Of a stretch of 64,000 bases of DNA, positions 12,282-24,012 are shown in pieces. Position 1 is the first letter of the stretch; every line of letters starts with the position of its first letter. The translations under genes and the position numbers were made by a program. This DNA is from Hygrophila difformis (taxonomy: Eukaryota; Streptophyta; Magnoliopsida; Lamiales; Acanthaceae), in the NCBI GenBank assembly GCA_030278955.1, contig JAOANR010000012.1, positions 27,397,977-27,461,976 on the forward strand. The letters run 5' to 3'. The notes beneath the pieces were generated by a model. The model saw only the letters and a list, made by a program, of their open reading frames with translations. It ran no database searches and was not told the DNA's origin.

Positions 12282-12839
12282 TCTTCATTGATCTCTGAAA
12301 CTCACCTGATGAAGCCATAAGAGGGGAGTCAAACATCATCCAATGCTTCTACAGTTACTCAGTAGGAATTAGATGGAGTGATGAGTGAACTGGTGATCAA
12401 ACTGGTTGAGGCCTTGAGCTTGTGGCTGTGATGTTCATATAATTATATATTGATCAGAAGGTTTTGTTGCTTTTTCCATGTCAACAGAACAAACTTGAGG
12501 TCTTGGTCAGAAAAAACAATGAATCGGCATTAGCCAAAACAAGTATTGCCACTTTGACAGCACTGAATCTCCACCGCAGTTGATATTTTGCCTTGGAGGC
12601 TCTCCTTTATATCTTGAATAGAAGAACTATCAATTCATTTATCTGCACAAAATTCATAATCTTGGGGATTACTATAAGAAAAATAATGCAAAAGAATGAA
12701 TCAAACAAATCAACCCTCCCACCTATAAAATGCAAATTAAATTAGAAGGATACACGAGGGTGGAGACAGGATGAATTCTTACACCCAGCGAATCTCAGAT
12801 GGCTTCTTGATATTTTAAAGGTACCCAATCGTTAGCAGC

Positions 12840-14625
12840 CTAAAGAAATCCCAACTGATCCACAAGATCTTGCAAATCCTCACCCACAACCGGCGAGGAA
12901 GCCACCAATTCTTCCACTTCCACGTCGGTTGTCTGATCAGCTGCCAAGGCTTCCGCTGCCTCATCCCCTGCTGCAAGGTCATCACTGAAAAACTTCTGCC
13001 ATATACTCTCGATCATCATAGGATTCAAGTTCGCATCGGGGTCGCTTACAGAGGCAGCTGCCTCTGCCGACAGGCCCTGCACTTCACTGCTTGATGATGC
13101 ATCGAATGCAGCATTTAACAGTGTCTGCACATCTGATGGGACATCAGTAGGAAGCCCCTCTTGGCCTTGCCTTGCAAATTTTGGAGGATGACTGATACCT
13201 GACGCAATAGTTGCAGCATCCACCAGGCTCTCAGCACTCGGGCTCATTGTCAGTCTTCTCTTTTGCCCAATTTCAACACGCTTATTCTTGAACCCATATT
13301 TATCCACGCATTGCTGAAGAAATGAAGGGCTTCTGAAAACTTTAGCAATGAAACTCATGATCTGCCGTTGCCTGTTCTCCGTGCTTTGTATTCGTTCCTC
13401 CATGGCGAGAATCCTCTCCCTCGAGTTCTGCTGCTGCTGTTTGAGTTTTATGATCTCTGCCATCAACAAATTCCGGTCACGCTTGAGCACCTCCAGCTCT
13501 TCCTCCATTCCATATTGTCCCAACTCCACACAACTGCCCCCTCCTTGTTGCTGATTCACGGGTGGCACAACAACATTTCTCCTCCTCCTTATTGTCTTCA
13601 AGAGATGCCTTTGTCCACCCAAAAACCCCTCATTGGCAAATTCCCATCTATCAGGATCCACTTTTCGGAAACCCTGCATTTTCAACATTTTTAATACTGA
13701 GACAGTATCATAAATGTGTTCTCTGCATCTGGTTACCATAAGAACTAGTCAAACAATCCAGGGTCTTCCAGATAAACAGCAAAACATGCCGGATCCACCA
13801 TTACTGCAAGTATAGCATCATATCAAAGTCAATAAATAATAACCACAGGTTCCCCATTTTCTAAACCATGAGTTTTATCAAACTACACTGTCAATTACAC
13901 ACTTGCAAGCATTTCCTACCTAAACCAACCTCAAGAAATTCCATCGCTCATTCGCAATGCGTGCAGTATTGATTCGGAGGCAGATGTATCTATATCTAAA
14001 CTTCAGAAGATTACCTAATCAAACTATAATAAGTCAAAATAAGCAAATATGGATGCCCATTGACCAGAGGATTGAGGAAATTGCAGAACTAGCCACAACA
14101 AACTAACGAAGTAAGTTACTAATGGAAGACAGTCAAGAACGGGAAAATCGCCTAACAAAACGTACAATCTCATCCCAAAAATAAGAACTAAAACAAAAAA
14201 CAAAAAAGAAAAAGAACTCGCCATGGAATCATTAAGCTGAAGCAAATAGGAAAGACAGAGGAAGAACATTAATCAGTAGATGTAGGCACATTAGGTTACG
14301 AGGATATACTTACATACGTATTGAGCTGGCGAATGAAGCTGGAGAAATTACTGTGCTTGAAGTATCTGGGAAGCAGAGTGGAGGAGAATGTGTGCGAGTC
14401 CCACACAATGAAGCTATTCTTGGCCATGTTCCACGAAATCACGGCGTCCGTCGAAGGATCCTCGACCATTTCAAACGTTTTGCTCAGAAACGGGGGCGGC
14501 CCCACTTCGTGCAAGCCCTCCATAGGTCGCGGAGGAGACGACGACGAGGATGCAGATGCACCGCCGCCGAACGGAACGCCTGTGATAGTAAAATCCTCCT
14601 CCACCTTCACCGTGCTACCTTCCAT
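12840..14625 (-). CDS. HSFA2: Heat stress transcription factor, class A2
   Basis: This nuclear trimeric activator of heat-stress genes has two exons: 14625-14314 and 13673-12840, giving 381 aa. The 640-bp intron falls after QLNTY, the position conserved in plant HSFs. The chosen ATG at 14625 is the first in frame. Residues about 43-136 form the DNA-binding domain ([16 protein letters not shown]..., [18 protein letters not shown], then [18 protein letters not shown]). The [15 protein letters not shown] entry is typical of A2/A6/A7 factors. A coiled-coil HR-A/B oligomerisation region follows (about 155-230), then a basic NLS ([13 protein letters not shown]). An AHA activation motif (IESIWQKFF, 325-333) and a C-terminal leucine-rich export signal ending LVDQLGFL complete it. 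The AHA plus terminal NES and the [20 protein letters not shown] linker fit HSFA2 better than HSFA6/A7. Heat shock elements lie directly upstream. Confidence 0.92.
13674..14313 (-). other. HSFA2 intron
   Basis: This is the single intron inside the DNA-binding-domain coding region. The donor is TAT|GTAAGT on the minus strand and the acceptor is GCAG|GGT. In Arabidopsis the HSFA2 intron hosts temperature-dependent alternative splicing. Whether this one has a mini-exon cannot be told by eye. Confidence 0.85.
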
Positions 14626-14741
14626 TGGTCGATCAAATCCCACCTCTACTAGTCTACTGCTAATTTCGGTTTTCAGCTGACTGAAGTGACGGGTCACTTC
14701 AAAGTTGAGAACTTAGGAGGAGAGAGAGTGAGTGTGTGCTA

Positions 14742-14750
14742 ATTTATATG
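14742..14750 (-). promoter_or_regulatory. Probable TATA box of HSFA2
   Basis: On the minus strand this reads CATATAAAT, about 120 bp upstream of the ATG at 14625. A CT-rich stretch, common in plant leaders, lies between it and the start codon. Confidence 0.6.
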
Positions 14751-14768
14751 GAAGGTGCGATTTGGTAG

Positions 14769-14781
14769 GAACATTCTGGAA
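14769..14781. promoter_or_regulatory. Perfect three-unit heat shock element
   Basis: GAAcaTTCtgGAA is a perfect alternating nGAAn/nTTCn array. It lies about 20 bp upstream of the HSFA2 TATA box (minus-strand sense). It is a binding site for HSF trimers and points to heat induction and HSF feedback on this gene. Confidence 0.75.
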
Positions 14782-14807
14782 GTGCTGGAAGAAGATATCT
14801 CGGATAT

Positions 14808-14815
14808 TTCCGGAA
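14808..14815. promoter_or_regulatory. Heat shock element, two-unit
   Basis: TTCcgGAA, a perfect inverted pair of HSE units, lies 27 bp further upstream of the three-unit element in the HSFA2 promoter. Confidence 0.6.
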
Positions 14816-15027
14816 ATTATTGGAAGCTCCTGGGTGTATTGCTCCTTTGAGGTTGGAGAGAATTGAGCGTCGATTATGTAAGAGTATTGTGGGTCCCTAG
14901 TAAATCAAGGGTGTAGAGAGGAGGGCGCTGGAGTCACGGAGATTCCCGGTGGACCAGATAATTCCAAAGATTTATGGCTTCTGCAGTCACTAGTTAGAGA
15001 TATTTTTATTTTTATTCCACGAATCTA

Positions 15028-15035
15028 GAAAGTTC
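15028..15035. promoter_or_regulatory. Possible distal heat shock element
   Basis: GAAagTTC lies about 400 bp upstream of the HSFA2 start, with an imperfect TTCcacGAA just to its left (15015-15023). It is a weaker candidate than the two proximal sites. Confidence 0.35.
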
Positions 15036-15054
15036 TACATTTTGTAATAATGTA

Positions 15055-15301
15055 TTGCCTCTATCCTATTATTTTTGTCTAAAAACTTTTGGATACATCG
15101 TCCAATTCACTTGTTTAACACTTAATATTTTTAAATCTATATATGTGAAAATTATGTAAATATATTTAAAAATTATATGATTAGACGACTCTAACAATAT
15201 CGAACTTGACTATATTTTTCGTATATAATTACAATAACATTAGGTTAAAGTTGATCAGTGTCAAAACTCAAAGTGAGACGCTTTAAATGGGATAGAGGGA
15301 T
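15055..15301. mobile_element. Stowaway-like MITE
   Basis: The termini are TTGCCTCTATCCTATT on the left and the complement of ATCCCTCTATCC on the right, flanked by TA (15053-15054, 15302-15303). The interior shares the 'cgactctaacaa' and 'gtccaattcac' blocks with other Stowaway copies in the window. Confidence 0.65.
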
Positions 15302-15310
15302 TACTATAGT

Positions 15311-16067
15311 TGGGGTGGATAAATGGGTGGATAAATTGGGTATCCCATCATCAACCCAAAAAAATGTGTTCGGGCTCGGGCTTTTTTGGTAGGAAAAGTT
15401 GGGTTCAGGTATCTGAACCCGAACCCGAATCCAAAGTTTGGATCGGGTATTGGGTCTCAAAGATTGGGTACCCGACTGGTTTTTTAAAAAAAAATAAAAA
15501 ATAAAAAATTCCACACTTTCTCTAATTTTTTTAAGTGCTTAAAACTCCTAATTCCACAAGTCATTAGCATATTCAAATTATGACAATTATCATCTACAGT
15601 AGACACATAAACAAATTTGAAATTTAATTAGTTTACAAATATGAGAATTCTTCACTATCTCTTCGAATATTTATTCAGATTTTTCTATTTTCAATATGTC
15701 TTTGTCAAGTAAATTTTTTTATTAATTACTCTATTTGTCTAGATTTAGTAGTATTTACTAAAACACTTCATATGTGTTTGTATTTTTTTTAATGTATAGT
15801 TAATCCTCATATGGAGATTCTTTTTTGGCCGAACAGCCTATACAGACTAAGAAAGAGTTGTGGGAGCCTATACATATGGAGTATTGGTTATGGATGAATT
15901 AAATATATAATTCTAAATTTCTTTGTTATTGGTTAACTTTGTATAGATTTATGCCATTTTATTTTTATTTATTTAATTCACATTTTTTATATATATTTTT
16001 TTATTAAAATAAAAAAGAAAAATAAAAAGTGGGGTTGGATACCCGACCGATCCGATGTCAACCCCTA
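15311..16067. mobile_element. Putative hAT-like non-autonomous element
   Basis: The region opens TGGGGTGGATAAATGGG and closes with the complement of TAGGGGTTGACATCGG. The subterminal parts are rich in GGGTA/TACCC motifs such as 'aacccgaacccgaatcc'. The flanks ACTATAGT (15303-15310) and CATATAGT (16068-16075) agree at 6 of 8 positions, a possible decayed 8-bp hAT TSD. The composition resembles the better-supported hAT MITE at 28587-29270. No transposase is encoded. Confidence 0.4.
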
Positions 16068-16146
16068 CATATAGTTATGACAATCGAAAATTTTCAATAA
16101 AATTATCTTAATTTAAAAGTAATTGAGTGGTTGTTTGGATGTATAA

Positions 16147-16147
16147 C

Positions 16148-16203
<56 letters not shown>
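16147..16203. repeat. TTA microsatellite
   Basis: About 18 consecutive TTA units. Confidence 0.95.
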
Positions 16204-16440
16204 TTCTTTTAAACTGAAGCTTTCAGAGAATAAATAAAATAAATAAATCAAAAGATCTGATTATCTATTATTGAGTTAAATAATTAGATAATTTTATTTA
16301 ATTTGTACATGTAAGTTGATAAATAACCAATTATCTCAAATGGTAAATTAAGTTCGGTTTTCGAACATGCAACCAAACACCTTCTAAATATCTGTATTTG
16401 TGAGTTTTTTGTTTTTTAAAATAAATATGACTCTGTTGTA

Positions 16441-16716
16441 CTCCCTCCGTTCCATTTTAGTTGTCTTTTTCACCGTTCCATTTTAGTTGTCTCAGCTCAA
16501 TTTCAATAACCAAGATTGCATTAATTAACTCATAAATTTCGATTTTTACCCTTCAACTAAACCATTTTGTAATAAATGTCAAGAAATAACATTTATGTAA
16601 GGTAAATGGCAATATAATAATAACATAAAATAACTAGCTAAAACTACCTAAAAATAACAACTATTGTGGAACACCTTTTCATTTCTACAAAGACTACTAT
16701 TTTGTAACGGAGAGAG
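16441..16716. mobile_element. Stowaway-like MITE
   Basis: It starts CTCCCTCCGTTCCATTTTAG and ends with the complementary TTGTAACGGAGAGAG, flanked by TA (16439-16440, 16717-16718). It is 276 bp and non-coding. Confidence 0.75.
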
Positions 16717-17014
16717 TACATGTATAATACCCCTACTATTTGCTAAATGCTAATGCACCACTCATCGCTAATAGTAGGTGGCACACATATTTATGATGAC
16801 CATTTAATATTTCATGAACTTTTATGACTTGAATTAAGTGTCTTATAATTTGGGTAATTTTATTGCAATTTTTGTTTGTTCAAAATTAACAGTTTTATGC
16901 TTAATTTGTGGTTAAACGTGTAGATAAAGGTAGTTTCAACTTTGGAGTCAACTAATACACAGCGAATAATATATTGTGTGAGAGATTGTCTCAACATTAC
17001 AACAACCTCACCAA

Positions 17015-17190
17015 ACGCATTTGCCCTGATTGGTATGGGGCTCTGGCAGCTTAAATAAAGATCTCGGGTTCGAGCATTTGTGTATGCAGAATTCTGCTTT
17101 GGGATAAGCAACTCTTCAATGCCCACCAAATCCTCGAGGGATTAGTTTTGAACCCAATGTAGCCTGGGGATACTCAGTACATGAAAAAAA
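17015..17190 (+). mobile_element. tRNA-derived SINE, family 1 (diverged copy)
   Basis: Plus-strand counterpart of the SINEs at 4358-4539 and 40988-41166. The box B-like GGTTCGAGC is followed by TTTGTGTATGCAGAA, then TCCTCGAGGGATTAGTTTTG, 'agcctggggatactc' and a short A-tail (AAAAAAAAA near 17183). Box A is degenerate. Confidence 0.6.
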
Positions 17191-17212
17191 AACCATTACA
17201 ACAACCTCAAAA

Positions 17213-17335
17213 TAGTTTTTTTTTTTATGAGCCATTAAAGGCCCGGGAAATGGATGATGGAGCCTATGTCACACAAATTACAAAGGAAACAAAGGGGGGG
17301 AGAGGAGCTCGGTGGGGATCCGAACCCCCAACCTC
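17213..17335 (-). mobile_element. Probable SINE, family 2
   Basis: The region begins with a T-run (a poly-A tail on the minus strand) and ends with a box B-like motif, GGGTTCGGATCCCC on the minus strand. The 'tcacacaaattacaaag' segment recurs next to another T-run at 35662-35735. It is a short truncated tRNA-related retroposon at best. Confidence 0.4.
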
Positions 17336-17594
17336 AAAATAGATTTTTGTACAAAAATGTTTAGTGAAAAAATATCATTTTTGATATTATTTGTAAATGT
17401 AAAGAACTAATATGAGCAAAAAAAAAAAACTATTTAGGATTTTTTGTAAATAAAAAGGACCAGAGTAATTTTTCCAGTTCTTGACTTGACATGAGCTCCC
17501 ACTAATTCTTTTATAGGCTATATAGACTGTTCAGCAAAAAAAAAATGTTTAAGTTTTTTATTTTTATTTTTTGACTTTGATTTAAAGTAATTGT

Positions 17595-19084
17595 CGGCTA
17601 GCCAAGGGCCTGCGACAAGGTGATCCTCTCTCGCCCTATCTATTTATTATCATCATGGAGAAACTTTCCGGGTCCATTGGTGGATATTTTTGTTAAGAAG
17701 CATGGATGCTTATCTTCATTATTCCATCACCGACCTGTTGCTTCGTCCACATACAGGGCCTTGGTCAAAGTGAGCCCTCTGTTGATGTCTGGAGTTCGCA
17801 TCAGGCTTGGAGTTGGAAATGCTAGTTTTTGGTTGCTGATTGGCTTAAAGCTGGAGCAATCGCCCATAGAATTCCCTATATTCATGTGAGTGACGTTGAT
17901 TTGAGAGTCAGAGATGTTTTCAATTTGGAAAAAATGGAAGTGGGAGGCTCTTGCCACCCTTGTTCCGGATTTTATAAAATATGAAGTAAGGGAATATGGT
18001 CCGTTGGTAAGGCATGATGCGGTCTCTGATACTCGACGATGGTTGGGTTCACCCGACGGAAATTATAAGGTTAAATCTGGCTATAATTGGTTATTGGGCC
18101 AACGGGGGCATGTGGGAGACTCTTCCAAAACATGGGTTTGGAATATTCATGCACCTAAGAAAGTACGTTTTCTTGTATGGCTCATGGTACATGATTCACT
18201 TCATACAAATAATCTCCCTCATCAAAGAAGACTTGCGGATTCCCGACGTGTGCGGTTTGCGAATTACATGAGGAAACCATTCGTCATATTTTTTCACTTG
18301 TTCTGGGGCTGTCGCAGTCTGGAATAAAGTTGGTTATTCTACGACGGGTTAGTGGCCAGAAGAAGACTTGGATGTTTCTGTTTCTCTCACTCGTTTGTGT
18401 TGCACTTGGTCTGCAGGACATTGGGCTGTTTTGTGGACTATTTGGAAAGGCCGGAATGCAGTGTCTATATGAGGCGAAATTGTAGATTTAGCAGCTTCTA
18501 CTCGGCAGGCCATCTTCCTAAGTGAGTGCGTTAGTAGAGCTTGTAGCAAACAACAATGTATGGTTGTCCCACGCTGGGTATCATGGAATCCGTTGGGAGT
18601 TTCGTGTCTCATTCTACATGTGGATGGTAGCTCTTTAGGGAATCCGGTTGCTGCAGGATTTGGAGGTGTTATTAGGCATTCGGATGGACGATGGATTGAA
18701 GGCTTCTCTGGAACAATAGGTGTGACAACAAATCTTGCGGCGGAATTGCATGTCATTTTGAACGGTATGAAGCGGCTTATTGCTTTGGGTTATATGGAGA
18801 CTGCGTGTTTTTCGAATTCGTTGGAAGCATTAACCCTCATACGCCACGGAGCTGAAGAGGGTCATTGGTTGCGTCCTTTGGTCTTACAGATTTTGGAATT
18901 GCGCACTCATATTCCGGGGCCCCGGTGGTACCATATCTTCCGAGAGGGAAATGCAGTAGCTGACTTGTCGGCTAAGATAGGTACGAATGCTGAAGATTTC
19001 TTTACAACATGGGATTTCCCACCAGATAATTCTCGACAACCCTTAGCTGCGGACATGTCTGATGTTTGGTTCCCTCGCTTCTGA
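17595..19084 (+). pseudogene. LINE ORF2 remnant: RT scrap, zf-RVT and RNase H
   Basis: A plus-strand non-LTR element, strongly 5'-truncated and internally deleted. An RT motif, LRQGDPLSPYLFIIIMEKLS, lies at about 17607-17665. After a gap comes a zf-RVT region (17914-18327; W.WNIHAPKKVRFLVWLMVHDSL). It is followed by an almost complete RNase H-like domain (18560-19084). This has LHVDGSSLGNPVAAGFGGVI, a central AAELHVILNGMKR helix and IFREGNAVADLSAK near the end. The RNase H frame is open for 174 codons and stops at 19084. The catalytic D of VDGS, the E of AEL and the final D of VADL are present. An aspartate expected in the middle strand is replaced (CFSNSLEA). No polyadenylate tail or TSD was found, partly because a Stowaway MITE sits 20 bp downstream. 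Confidence 0.75.
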
Positions 19085-19104
19085 GATGTTGATCTTTTTT
19101 ATTA

Positions 19105-19364
19105 CTACCTCCGTTCTCAAATAAGTGATCCATTTGCATAGTAGTAACTATTCATTGAGTAATTTTGATTATTTTTTTTAACATAGTTATATAAGAAAAA
19201 ACATAGTCAAGTGAGATTTTGTTAGATTCGTCTAATTAAGTAGTTTTAGAAAATCAAATTTTTATAATTTTTATTTATGTACAATTTGAGTTATTAACCA
19301 TTAAAAATGTGTCTTGGACGGCGTGAAACGCAGGACTGGTGCATTTAAAAGAGAACAGAGGAAG
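19105..19364. mobile_element. Stowaway-like MITE
   Basis: The CTACCTCCGTTCTC left end pairs with the right-end GAGAACAGAGGAAG. TA flanks are at 19103-19104 and 19365-19366. It is 260 bp and lies between the LINE remnant and the FTSH4 promoter. Confidence 0.7.
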
Positions 19365-19887
19365 TATGTCTGTTCTCCTTCTTTCTCATTTCTGTAGATT
19401 CTTGTAATTTTTTTCCTTTGCCGATGTCCCGAGGGTCACTTGGTCACCCAGAAAAAGTAATTGTGGGCTAAGTGAGTCTGGTCCTGGATGGCAAGATGCC
19501 CTGTAATATTTTGGGTGCGAACTCGTTAGTCGTTGGTCGTTACTCGTTAGCTAGAGTGGCACTAGCAAAATTTGTTTGTTACTTTGGGCGTCTTTAGTTA
19601 CTATATGCCCACTTAGGTTTTAGTAGTATTTTCCACCAGATACTATAAATAAATAAATAAATATTTATTTACGTATTTTAAAACAGATTGGAGTATTTCC
19701 TTTCTCTCGTGTTTCGTCTCCCCTCCTCTTCTCATTTTTGTTGACGATTCCTCATTTCTGCTCACACAAATTTCGATTTTCCTTCGCTTCACAAAATCCT
19801 ACTTTTGGTTTTTTGCGCACGCAAGAACGGAGCCAACCCATCCGTACGGGTTCCATTCCATTCCATACACTGCTATTGATATAGGGG
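19365..19887 (+). promoter_or_regulatory. FTSH4 upstream region and 5' leader
   Basis: About 520 bp separate the Stowaway MITE from the FTSH4 ATG. TACTATAAATAAATAAATA near 19640-19660 is a plausible TATA region, followed by a CT-rich stretch (19700-19745) typical of a leader. No other element was recognised. Confidence 0.4.
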
Positions 19888-22800
19888 ATGGCTCTCAGGC
19901 GACTTCTCATCGAGGTTATTTGCAAATCTCAATCGCTGTTTGTTCCAATTTTAATCGTTTTGCCCCCATTTTTTTAAGTTTTTCAGATTTGTGACGATAA
20001 TTAATAGATAGTATGATTTTTGCTGATGTTAATGTTTGCGCCTCCGGAAGCCCTAATTTAGAAGATCCTTTTTCTCGATGTCGAAATGTTATGTGGGTTG
20101 TTTTGTGTGTTTGGGGTTGGGGGCTTGCGCGCGTTGTTGTGTTTACTTCAATTTTTAATAATACTGATACTTGTTGTGTTAAGATGAATGGAATCTCTTG
20201 TTGGTTTTAACAGCTTCGAATTGGCGCTCTTTAGGTTATTTATTAAAGCTTTTTGGTCTTTCCTCGCTTCGTTTATTCATTGTGTTTCTTGGTTTCTGCG
20301 GTCTATTGAAGTTTAATATGGTTCTCATGGTCGATTGCGGGCTTCTTGGCTTTGACTCTGGTAGAAATGCCCTAGCGGTTGTGTTCAATTTATATTCAAG
20401 ATCTCACTGCGCTAAGTCACTAGCTTTGCTTTATTCTGTTGTTCCATGTTAGATTAAAAGCCGGGAGTTTCAGTTGAGGCAATTAAGCAATTTGGCTGCA
20501 CGAACCTATAGAGCCACACCATATGAGAGAGGAGGTATGCATCACTCTTGTCAATTATACACATATATATTACCAATCACCACTCTAGGTAGAACTAATT
20601 TCTACACATTGGTCTTGGCACTGCAGACTCGTGAGGCCAAATGCTGTCAGGATTTTCTAGATCCAAATTATTTTATTTGGTTTCTGTTTTGCCTTTCCTC
20701 TGCAATTTGCATCTGCTTCTCTGATATACTTTTAGCTTTAAAAATTTTCATGTGTTTTAGTGCCTGTTTTTATGCGTACCCAACTTCCCGTTACCCATAC
20801 CAAGTTCTTTTAACTCCTAAACAGTTTAACAAAGTTATGCAGTGAATGCCTTCAATGTTACTCAACATTCTCTTCTTTTCTTTTGACAAAGTTTCATGAT
20901 AATGTTGAAGTGTTGATTCTTTTGAGAGTGTCGCGCGAGAAGATTGCCTTTATCGTTTGACGGGTCTTGCTCTAAACTTGCCACTGACCATCTTGCTGAT
21001 AGATGAAAGATTTTTTTCTGATACTTGAAACACTGAAACATGGAATTATCTTTTACTCATTTTTTTTTGTTCCATTTCCTACCATGGTATCAAAACAACC
21101 CTTACTTGTTACTTTTTCCTTGGGCAGTTCGGAGGGTTTCTAGTACTGTTGGTACAGGTTCTTATGGAAGATCAGGTTACTTTGGTAGTTTACCTCGTAA
21201 AGTACGTGACACTGAAGGAACAGTTGATGCTGCATATCTTAAGGAGTTGTATCATCGAAATGAACCAGAGGCAGTCATACGGTTGTTTGAGAGTCAACCT
21301 TCCCTACATTCTAATCCATCTGCTCTTGCTGAGTATGTGAAGGCCCTTGTCAGAGTTGACCGGCTTGATGAAAGTGAGCTGCTCAAGACATTGCACAGAG
21401 GTGAGTGCGTAATGATTTGTCTTCTGCTTTTAGTTTTCCACCATCAAATTTTCCTTTTATGTGCATTCAAGGTGCATGTGATATTATAATTTCTCAGTTT
21501 CCCCGACTTGTCTCTTAAATTCTTACAGGGATGTTGGGAGCTGCTAGTGCACACTTGGATGAAAAGAGCAGTGGAGCACTTTCAGCTCTCAGAAATGTGG
21601 GGAAGTCTTCAAAAGATGGAATTCTTGGCACTGCAAGCGCTCCTATACATATGGTCACAGCAGAAGGGGGGAATTTCAAGGAGCAGTTATGGCGCACAGT
21701 CCGTGCTTTGGGTTTGGCCTTCCTTCTGATCTCAGGTGTCGGGGCACTGTTTGAGGACAGAGGAATTGGGAAAGGTAATCTTATAACCCCTCCATGCAAA
21801 TCTGTAATGTAATTGAATCGCATGCGTGCATTCTGCCTGAATAAAGGGTTCTTTATCTATGATCATATACTGATCACTTTATTTGCTCTCAGCAGGTCTT
21901 GGTTTGCATGAAGAAGTGCAACCTAGCATGGAATCCAACACAAAATTTAGTGATGTGAAGGGAGTTGATGAGGCGAAGGCTGAGCTAGAAGAAATTGTAC
22001 ATTACCTTCGTGATCCTAAGGTAACTGCATCAATAATCTATTATTTTGTGAACTCCTTTTCTACCAATGTATTTTCAAAAAAAGATACAAATAGTGCTGG
22101 TATTTATGATTCTTGTCAAGTTAAATATTTGAGTTCTAATTGTAGCTGTACTGTATTTGCAGCGATTCACACGTCTTGGTGGCAAGCTTCCAAAAGGTGT
22201 GCTTCTTGTTGGGCCCCCTGGCACAGGGAAAACTATGTTAGCAAGAGCAATTGCCGGAGAAGCCGGTGTACCTTTTTTCTCTTGCAGTGGCAGTGAATTT
22301 GAAGAAATGTTTGTTGGTGTTGGAGCACGTAGAGTTAGAGATCTTTTTGCTGCTGCAAAGAAGAGGTCACCATGCATAATTTTCATTGATGAAATTGATG
22401 CGATAGGAGGAAGGCGGAATCCCAGAGATCAGCAATACATGAAGCTAACCCTAAATCAATTGCTTGTTGAGCTAGATGGATTCAAACAAAATGAGGGTAT
22501 TATTGTGATTGCTGCTACTAATTTTCCGGAGTCACTCGATAAAGCATTGGTGAGACCTGGCCGGTTTGATCGTCATATTGTTGTTCCAAATCCTGATGTT
22601 GAAGGGCGGAGGCAGATCTTGGAATCCCACATGTCAAAGGTAACTCTATCCAGACCAAGCAAGTCTTTAAGTTTTGCTGTTTTTTAGATTTTGTGATTCG
22701 TTTGTGCCTTATTATTCAGCAACTATGTTCTATATATAATTGTATCAGTTTTTGTTTCCCCTACCCTAAATATTTTTAGGACTTATAGGAGTTTCGGTAG

Positions 22801-24012
22801 CTAAACTTATTACTGAAAATAAAGATTTGGTAGTATATGCCCACGCAATGACAATTTCTGTACATTTTTCTTTCTGATCTTGGATTGGATTTGCCCTTAT
22901 TGTGTTCAACTTCGGTGCATCAGTTTATTCTCTCGTAGCTCAATATTGTCAACTCACATTAGCCAATTCAGATAATGGCCAGAAGTGGTTCTGTTAGAGT
23001 GTGATGGATTTGACCTTTCACTGCTGACAATTTTTTGAAATAACAGCAATGTCGATCGTAGTTTTCTGCTTTTAGAGACTTGACTCGACTTTAATTCAAT
23101 ACCATCTTGCAGGTTCTTAAGGCAGAGGATGTCGATCTCATGATTATTGCAAGAGGCACTCCTGGGTTCTCAGGTGCTGATCTTGCAAACTTGGTCAATG
23201 TTGCAGCTCTCAAGGCTGCAATAGATGGGGCCAAAGCAGTGACCATGGCTGATCTCGAGCATGCTAAGGATAAGATCATGATGGGAAGCGAGCGCAAATC
23301 GGCAGTAATATCCCCCGAGACGCGAAAACTGACAGCCTACCATGAAGGAGGTCATGCTCTTGTAGCCATGCACACTGACGGTGCAATGCCAGTGCACAAG
23401 GCAACTATTGTTCCTCGAGGCATGGCGCTCGGGATGGTTTCTCAGTTGCCCGACAAGGATGAAACGAGCGTATCACGCAAACAATTGCTCGCTCGTCTGG
23501 ATGTGTGCATGGGGGGAAGAGTTGCGGAAGAGCTCATCTTTGGCGAAAGCGAAGTTACGTCTGGAGCATCGAGTGATCTCCAGCACGCCACCAGTTTGGC
23601 TAGAGCTATGGTCACCAAGTATGGCATGAGCAAACTGGTAGGGGTCGTCACCCACAACTATGACGACGATGGTAAGAGCATGAGCAGCGAGACGAGACTT
23701 CTCATCGAGCAGGAAGTCAGGGAGTTTCTAGACAGAGCCTACAACAACGCCAAGTCCATTCTCACCACACATAACAAGGAACTCCATGCTCTTGCAAATG
23801 CGTTGCTTGAGCAAGAGACTCTTTCAGGCAATCAGATCAAGGCCCTACTCGCTCAGGTAAGCTCCCAACAATCGCCACAACCACAGCAGATTGCAGCAAC
23901 CCAAAGTAGCACACCACCAACAGCAGCCAATGCAGCGGCTGCAGCAGCTGCGGCTGCCGCCGCCGCCGCCGCTGCAACCGCTGCAGCCAAGACAAAAGGT
24001 GCCGCCCTGTAA
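19888..24012 (+). CDS. FTSH4: Mitochondrial i-AAA protease FTSH4 (ATP-dependent zinc metalloprotease)
   Basis: This inner-mitochondrial-membrane hexameric protease has its active sites towards the intermembrane space; it removes misfolded and unassembled membrane proteins. Seven exons fit splice rules and frame: 19888-19914, 20453-20534, 21128-21400, 21529-21774, 21896-22020, 22163-22639, 23113-24012, giving 709 aa (Arabidopsis FTSH4 has about 717). Exon 1 encodes only nine residues (MALRRLLIE), the start of an Arg-rich mitochondrial presequence. One transmembrane segment lies near 185-202. The AAA domain has Walker A GPPGTGKT (268-275), Walker B IIFIDE (323-328) and the second-region-of-homology segment [10 protein letters not shown]. 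The zinc site is HEGGH (487-491), with the third ligand Asp near 564 in TSGASSDL. Before the stop lies a tract of about 20 Ala residues broken by one or two Thr, encoded by mixed GCN codons; such a tail is also known in FTSH4 relatives. All catalytic residues are intact. Confidence 0.95.

Noticed and set aside
20013..20845. ORFs between 20013 and 20845 as separate small genes
   Set aside because: They lie in FTSH4 introns 1 and 2; only 20453-20534 is coding, as exon 2.
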